The notes under the pieces were generated by a model, which saw nothing but the letters and a program-made list of their open reading frames with translations, was not told the DNA's origin and ran no database searches. This document shows, piece by piece, positions 1 through 7,492 of a DNA stretch of 18,213 nucleotides (position 1 is the first letter of the stretch; each line of letters starts with the position of its first letter). This DNA is from CAJQQK01 sp051010015. GTDB lineage: Bacteria; Pseudomonadota; Alphaproteobacteria; Rhizobiales; Hyphomicrobiaceae. Made by a program: the position numbers and the translations under genes. The DNA lies in contig JBPCVZ010000432.1 in NCBI GenBank assembly GCA_051010015.1, positions 1-18,213 on the forward strand. The letters run 5' to 3'.

Positions 1-501
1 GGAAAGACCGATTTGCGCGCGGCCCGCGATGCGGCATGCCAGGGCATCGCAGAAATCATCCCCCACGCCCGTGCGGCAGGCGTTCATCTGGCGCTGGAGC
101 CACTGCATCCGATGGTGTGCGGCTTTCGTTCGGTGATCTCGACGGTGCGAGAGGCCAACGAAATGTTACGGGAACTTGATGCGCCCGATGTCATGGGCAT
201 TGCGGTCGACAGCTATGCGTTGTGGTGGGATCACAATCTTCAGTCAGACCTCGAAGCTGCCGTGACTCACATCCACAACTTCCATGTATCGGATTGGCTA
301 AGCCAAACCCGCGATGTCCGCCTCGATCGTGGCATGCCGGGCGATGGCCAAATTGACAATCGCCGAATTCGCGAATGGATCGAAGCCGGCGGATTCGATG
401 GGCCTGTCGAGGTTGAGATCTTCTCGGACCTGGACTGGTGGAAGCGCGATCCCGATGAAGTCATCTCCACGATTGTCGAGCGCGCCCAAACCGCTCTTTG
501 A
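1..501 (+). CDS. Sugar phosphate isomerase/epimerase, TIM-barrel (xylose isomerase-like), 5' end missing
   Basis: The frame is open to the left edge of the window, so the N-terminal part lies outside it and only the last 166 codons are present. The visible part has the layout of the AP endonuclease-2/xylose isomerase-like fold. There is a Glu in LALEPLHP near the beginning, an Asp in GIAVDSYALWW, a His in HNFHVSDW and a late Glu in VEVEIFSDLDWW; this spaced E-D-H-E set binds a divalent metal in the family. Members isomerise, epimerise or dehydrate sugars, keto-inositols and related polyols in the cytoplasm. The dioxygenase gene starts 29 bases after the stop codon, so the two are probably co-transcribed. 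The substrate cannot be told; the Gfo/Idh/MocA oxidoreductase at the far end of the cluster is a common partner of this family. The family call is firm, the specific activity unknown. Confidence 0.85.
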   Translation, partial: GKTDLRAARDAACQGIAEIIPHARAAGVHLALEPLHPMVCGFRSVISTVREANEMLRELDAPDVMGIAVDSYALWWDHNLQSDLEAAVTHIHNFHVSDWLSQTRDVRLDRGMPGDGQIDNRRIREWIEAGGFDGPVEVEIFSDLDWWKRDPDEVISTIVERAQTAL

Positions 502-530
502 GACGTGTTCATGGATGGAGCAAGGTGCAG

Positions 531-1481
531 ATGCTAACAGCTGACCAGAAACAACAATTCGAAGCCCACGGCTATCTGTTGGTCAACGACGTGCTCGACA
601 CCGCAGATGTGCTGGACCCGATCGTCGATGAATATGCGGGATTGCTGGACGAATTGGTCGACGATCTTTTCGCCCGCTCAGAAATCTCGCAAACCTTCGC
701 TGACCTCGATTTCCGCGATCGCATGACGAAGGTATATGCTGAGACGGGCCGTACCTTTGCCCAATACTTCAACCTCTCGCTGCCCATCGTCGGTGTAACC
801 GAAGACACGCCATTCTGGACCGGCCCCGCCATTTTCAACCTCATAAAGGCACCGGCACTGCTCGATGTTGTGGAATCGATCATCGGCCCGGAAATAGCGT
901 CCAACCCGATCCAGCACGTTCGCATCAAGCCGCCGCAGGAGCTGTTGCCCGAAGACCAGCATGCCAGCGGTCTCGTCGGAACTACGCCATGGCATCAGGA
1001 CGCAGCCGTCATACCGCCGGATGCCGGCACCGAGATGATTACCGTTTGGGTGCCAATCAATGACGCACCGGTTGAGACGGGATGTTTGCAGTTCTTGAAC
1101 GGGGCGCATACGTACGGGTTAAAGAGGCACGGCCTTGGCAGCGTTGACGGTTTGGCCTTGCCTGGTGAAGTGGCGGAAGAAGGCAAGGTCGATGTCGTGC
1201 CGGCGAAGCGCGGCGACATCCTGCTGATCCATCGCCATTGCCCGCATGCATCGCTGCCCAACACAAGCGATCGGTTGCGCTTCAGCCTTGACCTCAGGTT
1301 TCACCCGGCGGATCAGCCATCAGGTCGGGAGATCATGCCGAGCTTTGTTGCGCGCAGCCGCCGCGATCCTTCGCGTGTGTTGTCCGATGCCGAGGCGTGG
1401 ACAGGTATGTGGCAAACGGCCAGGACGTGGCTTGCAACCTCATCCGAAGCCCCGAAGAGCAACTATGAATGGTTGCGATAG
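531..1481 (+). CDS. Phytanoyl-CoA dioxygenase (PhyH) family Fe(II)/2-oxoglutarate oxygenase
   Basis: This is a 316-residue protein of the PhyH family, non-haem iron enzymes that hydroxylate an organic substrate using O2 and 2-oxoglutarate. The N-terminus (LTADQKQQFEAHGYLLV) is the typical family opening. The facial triad is visible: His155 and Asp157 in TPWHQDAAV, and His239 in CPHASLPNTSDRLRF, followed about ten residues later by an Arg suited to bind 2-oxoglutarate. I chose ATG 531 because AAGG lies five bases upstream and the family opening begins right there. An upstream TTG at 498, overlapping the previous stop, would only add eleven unconserved residues. Bacterial members rarely act on phytanoyl-CoA itself, so the name gives the fold, not the substrate. 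Its place after the isomerase suggests oxidation of the imported compound or a derivative. Confidence 0.88.
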   Translation: MLTADQKQQFEAHGYLLVNDVLDTADVLDPIVDEYAGLLDELVDDLFARSEISQTFADLDFRDRMTKVYAETGRTFAQYFNLSLPIVGVTEDTPFWTGPAIFNLIKAPALLDVVESIIGPEIASNPIQHVRIKPPQELLPEDQHASGLVGTTPWHQDAAVIPPDAGTEMITVWVPINDAPVETGCLQFLNGAHTYGLKRHGLGSVDGLALPGEVAEEGKVDVVPAKRGDILLIHRHCPHASLPNTSDRLRFSLDLRFHPADQPSGREIMPSFVARSRRDPSRVLSDAEAWTGMWQTARTWLATSSEAPKSNYEWLR

Positions 1482-1486
1482 AAGCG

Positions 1487-1517
1487 TTTCTCCAATCTGA
1501 GGCATCAGCGGGAGAAA
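1487..1517 (+). terminator. Terminator-like nested hairpin after the dioxygenase gene
   Basis: Six bases after the dioxygenase stop codon, TTTCTCC (1487-1493) pairs perfectly with GGAGAAA (1511-1517). Inside the loop, CTGA (1497-1500) pairs with TCAG (1505-1508) around a GGCA tetraloop, so one long imperfect stem can form. A short T-rich stretch (AATTTT) follows, but it is separated from the stem by several bases, so this is not a perfect intrinsic terminator. It may end or attenuate the isomerase-dioxygenase transcript. Confidence 0.4.
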
Positions 1518-1584
1518 TCGCAGTAATTTTGATATTATGCGTGTTTTTGGACGCCAGGGAGGACCTCAAGGCGGCGCAGGCGCG

Positions 1585-1614
1585 TTGACATTGCCGAGCG
1601 GCTCCGACCAGAAT
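1585..1614 (+). promoter_or_regulatory. Candidate sigma70-type promoter for the transporter operon
   Basis: A perfect TTGACA (1585-1590) is followed after 18 bases by CAGAAT (1609-1614), which matches four of six bases of the -10 consensus. The site lies in the only sizeable gap (197 bases) of the left cluster, about 65 bases before livF and just after the terminator-like hairpin. Inferred from sequence only; the -10 element is weak. Confidence 0.4.
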
Positions 1615-1678
1615 CAGCACAAAGCGCGGCAAGAGCGCTAGCAAATTGATGCATCATGGATTCGCATCGGGAGGAGTG

Positions 1679-2410
1679 ATGCTCGAGGTCAAGGGCGTCG
1701 AGGCTGGCTACGGCCGGCTCAGGATTCTGCGTGGTGTTGACATGAGCGTGCCGCAGGGCGCGATTACGGCACTGCTCGGCGGCAACGGTACGGGTAAATC
1801 GACCCTCCTCAAGGCGATCTCGGGACTTCTCCCCGTTTGGAGCGGGGAAATCCTGTTCGACGGGCAGCCGATCCACAAAAGCAAACCGCATGAAATCGTT
1901 CGCGCCGGCCTTGTCCAGGTCACGCAGGGAAAGGACTCCTATCCGGGCATGACGGTCGAGGAGAACCTCATGCTGGGGGCTTTCGCGCGCGGCGACAAGC
2001 GCGCCGTCAAAGCTGACCTGGAAAAAGTCTACTCGTTCTTTCCGATTCTCAAGGAACGCCGCAAACAGCTTTCGGGATTGCTGTCAGGTGGACAGGTGCA
2101 AATGCTGGTTGTCGGCCGCGGCCTGATGGCTGCACCAAAGATGATTATGCTTGATGAACCTTCAGCGGCACTGGCACCGCTCGTCGTCCTCGACATTTTC
2201 AAACAGATCAATCGCATTCGTGCCGAACTGGGTATGACCATTCTTGTCGTCGAGCAAAACGTTCGTATGGCGTTGCTGCTTGCGAGTTATGGCTATGTCA
2301 TCCATGACGGACGCATTCATATCGAAGGGAACGCCGACGAAATGATCAACGACGACAAGGTGCGTCTCGCCTATCTTGGCGGCACCGTCGCTGATGCCGA
2401 AAACGCATGA
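1679..2410 (+). CDS. livF: Branched-chain amino acid-type ABC transporter, ATP-binding protein (LivF-like)
   Basis: This is a 243-residue cytoplasmic ATPase, one of the two nucleotide-binding subunits of the HAAT importer encoded here. The Walker A is GGNGTGKST (34-42), the ABC signature LSGGQ (135-139) and the Walker B IMLDEP (catalytic Glu160), followed by VVEQN at the switch position, as is usual in LivF. The family's more common Walker A reads GxNGAGKTT and its signature LSGGEQQ; the variants here keep all catalytic residues. ATG 1679 is chosen because GGGAGGAG lies directly upstream and the family N-terminus (MLEVKGVEAGYG) starts there; a TTG at 1646 is less likely. The stop codon is 16 bases before the permease start. 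The importer family also carries amides, urea and aromatic acids, so amino acids should not be assumed as substrate. Confidence 0.92.
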   Translation: MLEVKGVEAGYGRLRILRGVDMSVPQGAITALLGGNGTGKSTLLKAISGLLPVWSGEILFDGQPIHKSKPHEIVRAGLVQVTQGKDSYPGMTVEENLMLGAFARGDKRAVKADLEKVYSFFPILKERRKQLSGLLSGGQVQMLVVGRGLMAAPKMIMLDEPSAALAPLVVLDIFKQINRIRAELGMTILVVEQNVRMALLLASYGYVIHDGRIHIEGNADEMINDDKVRLAYLGGTVADAENA

Positions 2411-2426
2411 GAGGGATTGGCGACGC

Positions 2427-3311
2427 ATGTTCCTAGATTTCCTGGTCGTTGGTTTGTCGATAGGGCTGGTCTACGGGCTCGTCGCGCTCGGCATTTCGCT
2501 GATCTATTCCGGCCTCGATATCGTGCACTTCGCGCACGGCGAAATTTTCATGTTCGGTGCGTTCTTCGGTTTGGTGCTGTATAACGACGCCGGCATTTCG
2601 TATCCGATTACTTTATTTCTGGCCATGATCCTGACGGGCATCATGGGCGTGCTGATCGAGCGATTTTTCTACCGCCGGCTGACCTCGCAGGGCGGCGGCT
2701 ATACCGTTGCCGGCATGGGCATGATCATCTGCGGTTTCGGCATGGCGATCATCCTGCAGAACATCGCTTTCCTGATCTGGGGTGCCGAAGGCCATGCCTT
2801 CAAGCTCCCGTTCAGCATGCCGATGCAGGTCGGCAATATTACGCTGCCCAAGACCTATCTTTGGATTCTCATTGTCTCTGTCTCGCTGATGGCGCTGCTG
2901 CACTTCTTCCTCAAGTACACCAAGATCGGCCTGGCGATTCGCGCCGTCGCTGCCAACAAGGACATCGCCTACCTCATGGGAATAAATGTGCCGCTGATGA
3001 TCTCGCTGATCTTCGGCGTCGCCTGTGCGCTGGCGGCAGCTGGTGGCGTTCTGATCGGCCCGATCAACTACGTGCAAGTCGAGATGGGCTACCTGATCCT
3101 GATCAAAGCCTTTGCCGCGGCTGTCGTCGGGGGATTCGGATCGCTACCCGGTGCCATTCTCGGTGGCCTCATGGTCGGCGTATTCGAGACATTGGGTGCT
3201 GGATACATCTCCGGCAGCCACAAAGACATCTACGCGTTTCTACTGCTGATTTTCGTGTTGATGGTCCGGCCGACCGGGCTGCTCGGCACGCTGGCGAAGG
3301 TCAAGGCGTAG
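2427..3311 (+). CDS. livH: Branched-chain amino acid-type ABC transporter, permease (LivH-like)
   Basis: This is a 294-residue inner-membrane permease that forms half of the transport channel. The sequence is hydrophobic throughout with roughly eight predicted membrane segments. It carries the family block around GISLIYSGLDIVHFAHGE near the N-terminus, where most relatives have Asn rather than His before FAHGE. The cytoplasmic coupling (EAA-type) loop reads VVGGFGSLPGAILGG and contacts the ATPases. ATG 2427 begins the usual MFLDFLVVGLSIGLVYG opening. ATG 2394, which would overlap livF by 17 bases, is an alternative that adds a charged extension. The gene lies between livF and the binding-protein gene and is certainly in their operon. 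Confidence 0.92.
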   Translation: MFLDFLVVGLSIGLVYGLVALGISLIYSGLDIVHFAHGEIFMFGAFFGLVLYNDAGISYPITLFLAMILTGIMGVLIERFFYRRLTSQGGGYTVAGMGMIICGFGMAIILQNIAFLIWGAEGHAFKLPFSMPMQVGNITLPKTYLWILIVSVSLMALLHFFLKYTKIGLAIRAVAANKDIAYLMGINVPLMISLIFGVACALAAAGGVLIGPINYVQVEMGYLILIKAFAAAVVGGFGSLPGAILGGLMVGVFETLGAGYISGSHKDIYAFLLLIFVLMVRPTGLLGTLAKVKA

Positions 3312-3340
3312 GTTGATAACAAAAAGAGTTGAACACCGTA

Positions 3341-3349
3341 AAAGGAGGA
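3341..3349 (+). promoter_or_regulatory. Strong ribosome-binding site of the binding-protein gene
   Basis: AAAGGAGGA lies seven bases before ATG 3357. It is the best Shine-Dalgarno sequence in the window and fixes the start of the binding-protein gene. It fits the need for an excess of binding protein over membrane subunits. Confidence 0.8.
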
Positions 3350-3356
3350 CTATTGG

Positions 3357-4562
3357 ATGAAGCAGATCTCAACAATGGCAGTTTCTGCCGGCCTTTTGGC
3401 CGCGTCGACAGCCTGGGGCGTCGCGCAGGCAGGCGACATCAGGATCGGCGCGACGATGCGCATGATCTCCGAAAACGGCCAGAAGTACGGCCAGATGATG
3501 CAGGACGAGTTTGATGCAATCAATGCGGCCGGCGGCATCAACGGTAACAAGATCAAGCTGACCCTGCTCAACGATGAGTGCAAGTCGGACAAGGGTGTTG
3601 CCAATGCAAACAAGTTCGCACATCAGGAAAAAGTTCACCTGATTATCGGTTCGACCTGTTCGTCCGTGTCTTTGCCGATCGTTGACGTGACGGCGCAGGC
3701 AAAGGTTCCGCAGATCATTCCGCATTCCACGAACCACAAGATCACGCAGAAGGGCTCGGCGTGGGTGTTCCGCGTGCCCATTTCAGCGCGCTTCTATAAG
3801 GGCGTCGTGGCCAAGTACATCGGCGACAAGATCGGTAAGAAGGTCGCCTACGTCTACGCGTCTGATGCGGCAGCAGTATCCGATGCCGAGGGGCTGAAGG
3901 CGCAAATGAAGAAGCTGTATGGCGTCGACCCGGCGTTTTCCGTGCAGGTTCAGGAAAAGGAGATCGATTTCCGTTCGCACATGTTGAAGATCAAGGCGCT
4001 GAAGCCGGACGCGATCTTCATTGCAGCCCTGCAGGAGCCGATGGCGCGTGCGTTGGTGCAGTCCTACGAAGTCGGCATTCCCGCCAGCATCAAGCGCGTA
4101 GCAAATTCCGTCGCGTCCAACGCGCCGGTGCCTAAGCTGGCTGGAGACGCCATCAAGGGGGTGTTCTACACCGCCGCCTATTCCGACAGTGACGACCGGC
4201 CGATCGCCAAGAAGTTCAATGACATGGTGCGCAAGAAATACGGCATCAAGAAAGTCGATCACGACTTCAGCCAGGCCTGGGACCTCGTTCGAATTGTCGA
4301 ACAGGCGCTCAAGTCGGCCAAGCTGAAACTCGATGATGCGAGCCTTGCCGCCGATCGCACCGCGATTCGAGATGCCATTGCCGGCGTCAAGAACTACACC
4401 GGCCTTGCTTCAGGACCGATCAGTTTCTGTGCCGAGCCAACACCGCAGTGCCGTGACGGCAACCGGACGGTTGTGTTGATCGGCTACAAGAAGGGCGGAG
4501 AGAACTTCGAAGTCGGCATTCTTGACCGATTCACGATGCCAATCGAATTCGGCCTGAACTAG
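3357..4562 (+). CDS. ABC transporter periplasmic substrate-binding protein (LivK/Peripla_BP_6 family)
   Basis: This is a 401-residue precursor of the solute receptor of the importer. Residues 1-25 form a Sec signal peptide with hydrophobic core and an AQA cleavage site before GDIRIG. The mature protein has the type I periplasmic-binding fold. Cys75 (NDECKSD) and Cys101 (IGSTCSS) match the spacing of the disulfide in E. coli LivJ/LivK, and the stretch up to Cys101 follows the family pattern closely. A second cysteine pair, Cys358 and Cys365 in SFCAEPTPQCRDG, lies near the C-terminus and may form a second disulfide. The ligand cannot be read from the sequence; the neighbouring hydratase, CoA-transferase and oxidoreductase genes argue for a catabolic substrate rather than leucine. 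A strong ribosome-binding site precedes the gene and a stable hairpin follows it. Confidence 0.92.
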   Translation: MKQISTMAVSAGLLAASTAWGVAQAGDIRIGATMRMISENGQKYGQMMQDEFDAINAAGGINGNKIKLTLLNDECKSDKGVANANKFAHQEKVHLIIGSTCSSVSLPIVDVTAQAKVPQIIPHSTNHKITQKGSAWVFRVPISARFYKGVVAKYIGDKIGKKVAYVYASDAAAVSDAEGLKAQMKKLYGVDPAFSVQVQEKEIDFRSHMLKIKALKPDAIFIAALQEPMARALVQSYEVGIPASIKRVANSVASNAPVPKLAGDAIKGVFYTAAYSDSDDRPIAKKFNDMVRKKYGIKKVDHDFSQAWDLVRIVEQALKSAKLKLDDASLAADRTAIRDAIAGVKNYTGLASGPISFCAEPTPQCRDGNRTVVLIGYKKGGENFEVGILDRFTMPIEFGLN

Positions 4563-4581
4563 GTCTGCGATTCGTCAGGGG

Positions 4582-4614
4582 CTCGGGCATCGTTGCACAT
4601 CTTCGATGCCCGAG
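4582..4614 (+). terminator. Stable hairpin after the binding-protein gene (attenuator or mRNA-stabilising element)
   Basis: CTCGGGCATCG (4582-4592) and CGATGCCCGAG (4604-4614) are perfect 11-base inverted repeats with an 11-base loop, 19 bases after the binding-protein stop. A weak T-rich tail (GGCTTGTTT) follows. The operon continues in the same direction, so partial termination or 3'-end protection of the upstream message is more likely than full termination. Such elements are known after periplasmic binding-protein genes. The second arm contains an ATG (4606) in frame with livM. Confidence 0.6.
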
Positions 4615-4668
4615 GGCTTGTTTGACCGCGCCGAACCTTCACGTTGCCCAAGGGATGTAACCGACCTG

Positions 4669-5727
4669 ATGCATGTGATTCTCGACCGCTGCTTTGCGTT
4701 TATGGATCGTATGAAGCGCATCCATCCCGTGTTGCCCTGGGTGGTGACCATGGTGCTGCTGCTGCCGCTGCCGCATCTCGCCTGGAACAACTATCAGGTG
4801 TATTTGGTCAACTACATTTTCATCATGATCATCCTGGCAACGGGCCTCAATATCGTCAAAGGCTTTTGCGGCCAGGTGACGGTCGGCCACGTTGCGCTCT
4901 ATGCGGTGGGGGCCTACACATCGGCCGTTCTATCGACCAAATTCGGTGTGCCATTCTGGTTCTGCCTGCCGCTTGCCGTATTGGCAACGATGCTCGCCGG
5001 CATCCTCGTCGGCATTCCTTCGTTCCGGCTCGAAGGTGCCTATCTGGCGCTTGCCACGCTCGGCTTCGCCCAGGCGGTGGAGACCTACATCCGGGTGACC
5101 AACTATCTGGGCTCCGCATCGGGCATTGGCGGCATCAGGCCACCGGTGTTCTTCGGGATCACCCTCAACACGTACACCAGTTACTACTATCTGATCCTGC
5201 CCATCATGCTGTTCGCCCTCTATGCGTCGTTCGCGATCCTGCGATCAGCCACCGGGCGGGCGTTCATGGCCGTGCGGGAAGATCCATTGTCGGCGGCCGC
5301 AACTGGCGTGAACGTTACGCGCTACAAGCTACTCGCCTTTGTCCTGAGTGCCGCTTATGCCGGCGTTGCCGGCTCGCTCTACGCACATATGCTGCCCGGC
5401 TATGTCCACCCCAACAATTTTACCGTGATCGAGATGGTGACCGTCCTCCTGATGGTTGTCCTTGGCGGCATCGGAAACGTTTGGGGCGGCATCATCGGGG
5501 CGATTATCGTCTCGATCGTCGCTGAACTCACGCGCGACTACTATTTCTATCAACTGCTGCTTTTTGGCCTCGTTATTGTCTTCACCGTTTTGTTCATGCC
5601 AAAGGGCATCGGCGGCATTATCGAGCGCTACTTCGTCAGCCGCCGGTTTGTGGTCGCCCGCGAAGCAACGGCGCAACGCAAGAGAGACGAAGTCGCCGAC
5701 CTGACCGGTCAGGAGGGCGAGGCATGA
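4669..5727 (+). CDS. livM: Branched-chain amino acid-type ABC transporter, permease (LivM-like)
   Basis: This is a membrane permease of 352 residues from ATG 4669, the partner of the LivH-like subunit. It is largely hydrophobic with about nine to ten membrane segments. It shows the LivM block GQVTVGHVALYAVGAYTSAVL in two adjoining parts, the RLEGAYLALATLGFAQ segment, and the coupling loop VVLGGIGNVWGGIIGAI. The start is uncertain. ATG 4606 lies inside the hairpin and would add 21 residues without family character. ATG 4669 has AAGGGA upstream at a rather long distance. ATG 4702 and ATG 4711 are also possible, since the conserved part starts near HPVLPWVV. The C-terminal tail after about residue 320 is charged (QRKRDEVADLTGQ) and cytoplasmic. 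The stop overlaps the livG start by four bases (ATGA). Confidence 0.9.
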   Translation: MHVILDRCFAFMDRMKRIHPVLPWVVTMVLLLPLPHLAWNNYQVYLVNYIFIMIILATGLNIVKGFCGQVTVGHVALYAVGAYTSAVLSTKFGVPFWFCLPLAVLATMLAGILVGIPSFRLEGAYLALATLGFAQAVETYIRVTNYLGSASGIGGIRPPVFFGITLNTYTSYYYLILPIMLFALYASFAILRSATGRAFMAVREDPLSAAATGVNVTRYKLLAFVLSAAYAGVAGSLYAHMLPGYVHPNNFTVIEMVTVLLMVVLGGIGNVWGGIIGAIIVSIVAELTRDYYFYQLLLFGLVIVFTVLFMPKGIGGIIERYFVSRRFVVAREATAQRKRDEVADLTGQEGEA

Positions 5728-6527
5728 GCGCACTCCTCGAGGTAACCGGCCTGACAAAGAACTTTGACGGCCTCAAAGCCGTCGATGGCATCGACTTCAG
5801 CGTTGAAGATGGAGAGATCCACGGTTTGATCGGGCCGAACGGGTCCGGCAAGAGCACGCTGTTCAACCTGATCTCGGGGGTTTATCGCCCCGATGCCGGC
5901 AATGTTGTTTTCGATGGCAAGGACATCACCAAATGGGATCCGCATGACATTGCGGCTGCCGGCGTGTCGCGCACCTTTCAACTGCTGCGCATGTTCACCG
6001 AGATGACCGTGCTCGAGAACTTGACGATCGGCCATCACTGCCACGTCAAATACGGCGTGCTGGCCGGCATTTTCAGCGTCGAGCGCGTCGCAAAGGAAGA
6101 AAAGCAGATTCGCGACGAGATGATGGAAATTCTGTCGTTCATCGGGCTTGCCGACTTTGCCGATGTGCCCGCTTCCGAAATGTCGATCGGTCAGCGCCGC
6201 CTGCTGGCGCTTGGTCGGGGCATCGCCATGAAGCCGAAGCTCTTGATGCTTGATGAGCCGGCGGCAGGTTTGTCGCCTGTGAACGTCGACAATATCATGA
6301 GCATCATGGTGCAGCTCAAGAAGAAGTACGGCCTTACCGTCGTGGTCGTCGAGCACATTCTGAAAGTCGTCATGGATACCTGCAGTCGGGTCACGGTGCT
6401 CGACCACGGCGTCAAGATTGCCGAGGGCAGTCCCGAGGAGGTACGCGATGACCATGCCGTGATCGAAGCCTATCTCGGCAGGGAAATGGACGATGATGAG
6501 GTCCGGGAAGCGATGGCCGGAAGTTGA
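5724..6527 (+). CDS. livG: Branched-chain amino acid-type ABC transporter, ATP-binding protein (LivG-like)
   Basis: This is the second ATPase of the importer, 267 residues, cytoplasmic. Motifs in order: Walker A GPNGSGKST (37-45), a Q-loop region at RTFQLLRMF, the degenerate signature MSIGQRR (153-159) that replaces LSGGQ as in many LivG proteins, Walker B LMLDEP with Glu178, and the switch His in VVVVEHI. The insertion between the Q-loop and signature, rich in charged residues (SVERVAKEEKQIRDEM), is typical of LivG and distinguishes it from LivF. The ATG overlaps the livM stop codon by four bases and has AGGAGGG shortly upstream, so translation is probably coupled. It ends with an acidic tail (REMDDDEVREAMAGS). 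The hydratase gene follows after 17 bases. Confidence 0.93.
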   Translation: MSALLEVTGLTKNFDGLKAVDGIDFSVEDGEIHGLIGPNGSGKSTLFNLISGVYRPDAGNVVFDGKDITKWDPHDIAAAGVSRTFQLLRMFTEMTVLENLTIGHHCHVKYGVLAGIFSVERVAKEEKQIRDEMMEILSFIGLADFADVPASEMSIGQRRLLALGRGIAMKPKLLMLDEPAAGLSPVNVDNIMSIMVQLKKKYGLTVVVVEHILKVVMDTCSRVTVLDHGVKIAEGSPEEVRDDHAVIEAYLGREMDDDEVREAMAGS

Positions 6528-6544
6528 ACTGGGACGATAGATAA

Positions 6545-7324
6545 GTGAACGAGACATTTTCCGACTTGGCGAAGCAGTTGGCTGCAGCATGGGTGAACGG
6601 CACAACCATCCCACTGCCGCTGGAAGATGCTGCGCCCCGCGACCGCGTCGATGCCTACGCGATCCAAGACCGCATGGCAGAGATCGTCGGACAGCCCGTG
6701 GTTGGTTGGAAAGTCGGTGCCAGCGTACCTTGCGTTCAGTTGTTCGAAGGTCATGACGGGCCGTTGCCCGGGCGCATCTTCGCAGATCGCTGTCACAACA
6801 CGAGCGCCACGTTGCAGGCCACCCAGTTTCACGGAGCCAAGATCGAGACCGAGTATGCCTTCCGCCTCACGCAACCACTGCCAGATCGTCCAATCAGTAC
6901 GGCCGACCTGCAGGACAAGCTGACTTTCCATCCTGCGATCGAGCTGTCCGCGACGCGCTATGCGCCGGGGACAGGCAATCGTGCCGCGACGTCATTCGAC
7001 GGGATTGCAGACAACGCGACGAGCGGCGCGGTTGTCCTGGGCGAGGCCGTCGATGACTGGCACGACCTCGACTTCGAGAACCTGTCTCTGGATGCGCGAA
7101 TTGACGGCAGCCCGCCGATCCAGGCCTATTCCGGAGCCTTCCGCCGGAACCCGGTCGACATCGTTGCGGAAACAATCAACGACTTGCGCGCGCGCGGCAT
7201 CGAGTTTGAAGCTGGAATGTGCCTGTTGACCGGCTCTCTTACGCTGCCGACGCCGCTGCGCAAGGGGCAGTCTCTCGTTATTCGCATCGCGGAATATCCG
7301 CCGGTGACGCTCGCCCTGACCTAA
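6545..7324 (+). CDS. Fumarylacetoacetate hydrolase-fold hydratase, 2-keto-4-pentenoate hydratase (MhpD)-like
   Basis: This 259-residue protein is similar in layout to 2-hydroxypenta-2,4-dienoate and 2-oxohept-3-ene-1,7-dioate hydratases, Mg-dependent enzymes of meta-cleavage pathways that add water to a 2-hydroxydienoate or its keto form. The expected residues are present: Lys56 in VGWKVGA, the metal ligands Glu101 and Glu103 in IETEYAFRL, Glu133 in HPAIELSATRY, and the late block GIADNATSGAVVLGE. The length is normal. Translation starts at GTG 6545, 17 bases after livG, with only a weak GGGA upstream. The usual partners in phenol or catechol pathways, a 4-hydroxy-2-oxovalerate aldolase and an acylating acetaldehyde dehydrogenase, are not in the window. 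The true substrate is therefore open, and a related decarboxylase or hydrolase activity is possible. Confidence 0.85.
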   Translation: MNETFSDLAKQLAAAWVNGTTIPLPLEDAAPRDRVDAYAIQDRMAEIVGQPVVGWKVGASVPCVQLFEGHDGPLPGRIFADRCHNTSATLQATQFHGAKIETEYAFRLTQPLPDRPISTADLQDKLTFHPAIELSATRYAPGTGNRAATSFDGIADNATSGAVVLGEAVDDWHDLDFENLSLDARIDGSPPIQAYSGAFRRNPVDIVAETINDLRARGIEFEAGMCLLTGSLTLPTPLRKGQSLVIRIAEYPPVTLALT

Positions 7325-7348
7325 TCCATTCCAACCCACGTATCCGCC

Positions 7349-7492
7349 ATGAACAAGCCCAAACTCTTTCCGAGCGACTTGAACCTCAACCGGCTCAAAT
7401 GGCGCGCTGAGGCACAAGGGCGAATGTACCGCAGTCGGGGTGACGGCGAACATGTTTGCGGCATAGAGAACTTAAAGGCGTCAGACCGATGA
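7349..7492 (+). CDS. Candidate small ORF, 47 residues, coupled to the enoyl-CoA hydratase gene
   Basis: A short frame, ATG 7349 to TGA 7490-7492, fills the gap between the hydratase and the enoyl-CoA hydratase genes. Its stop overlaps the next start by four bases (ATGA), the same arrangement as livM-livG. The product would be basic and soluble, beginning MNKPKLFPSDLNLNRLKW, with one Cys (position 37) and no membrane segment or signal peptide. No ribosome-binding site is visible before the ATG, and the third-base GC bias is modest. I do not recognise it. It could equally be untranslated spacer whose end matches the next start by chance. Confidence 0.25.
   Translation: MNKPKLFPSDLNLNRLKWRAEAQGRMYRSRGDGEHVCGIENLKASDR

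Noticed and set aside
1646..1678. Upstream TTG start for livF adding eleven residues
   Set aside because: The added residues are not conserved in the family, and the ribosome-binding site GGGAGGAG lies inside them, pointing to ATG 1679.
4644..5525. A 293-residue open frame on the + strand inside livM
   Set aside because: It is an alternative frame of the permease gene; the product is rich in Arg, Cys and His with no fold, while the livM frame has clear membrane segments and family motifs.
5709..6614. A 301-residue open frame on the minus strand opposite livG
   Set aside because: The + strand frame has Walker A, signature and Walker B motifs. The opposite frame is a by-product of codon bias and shows no family features.
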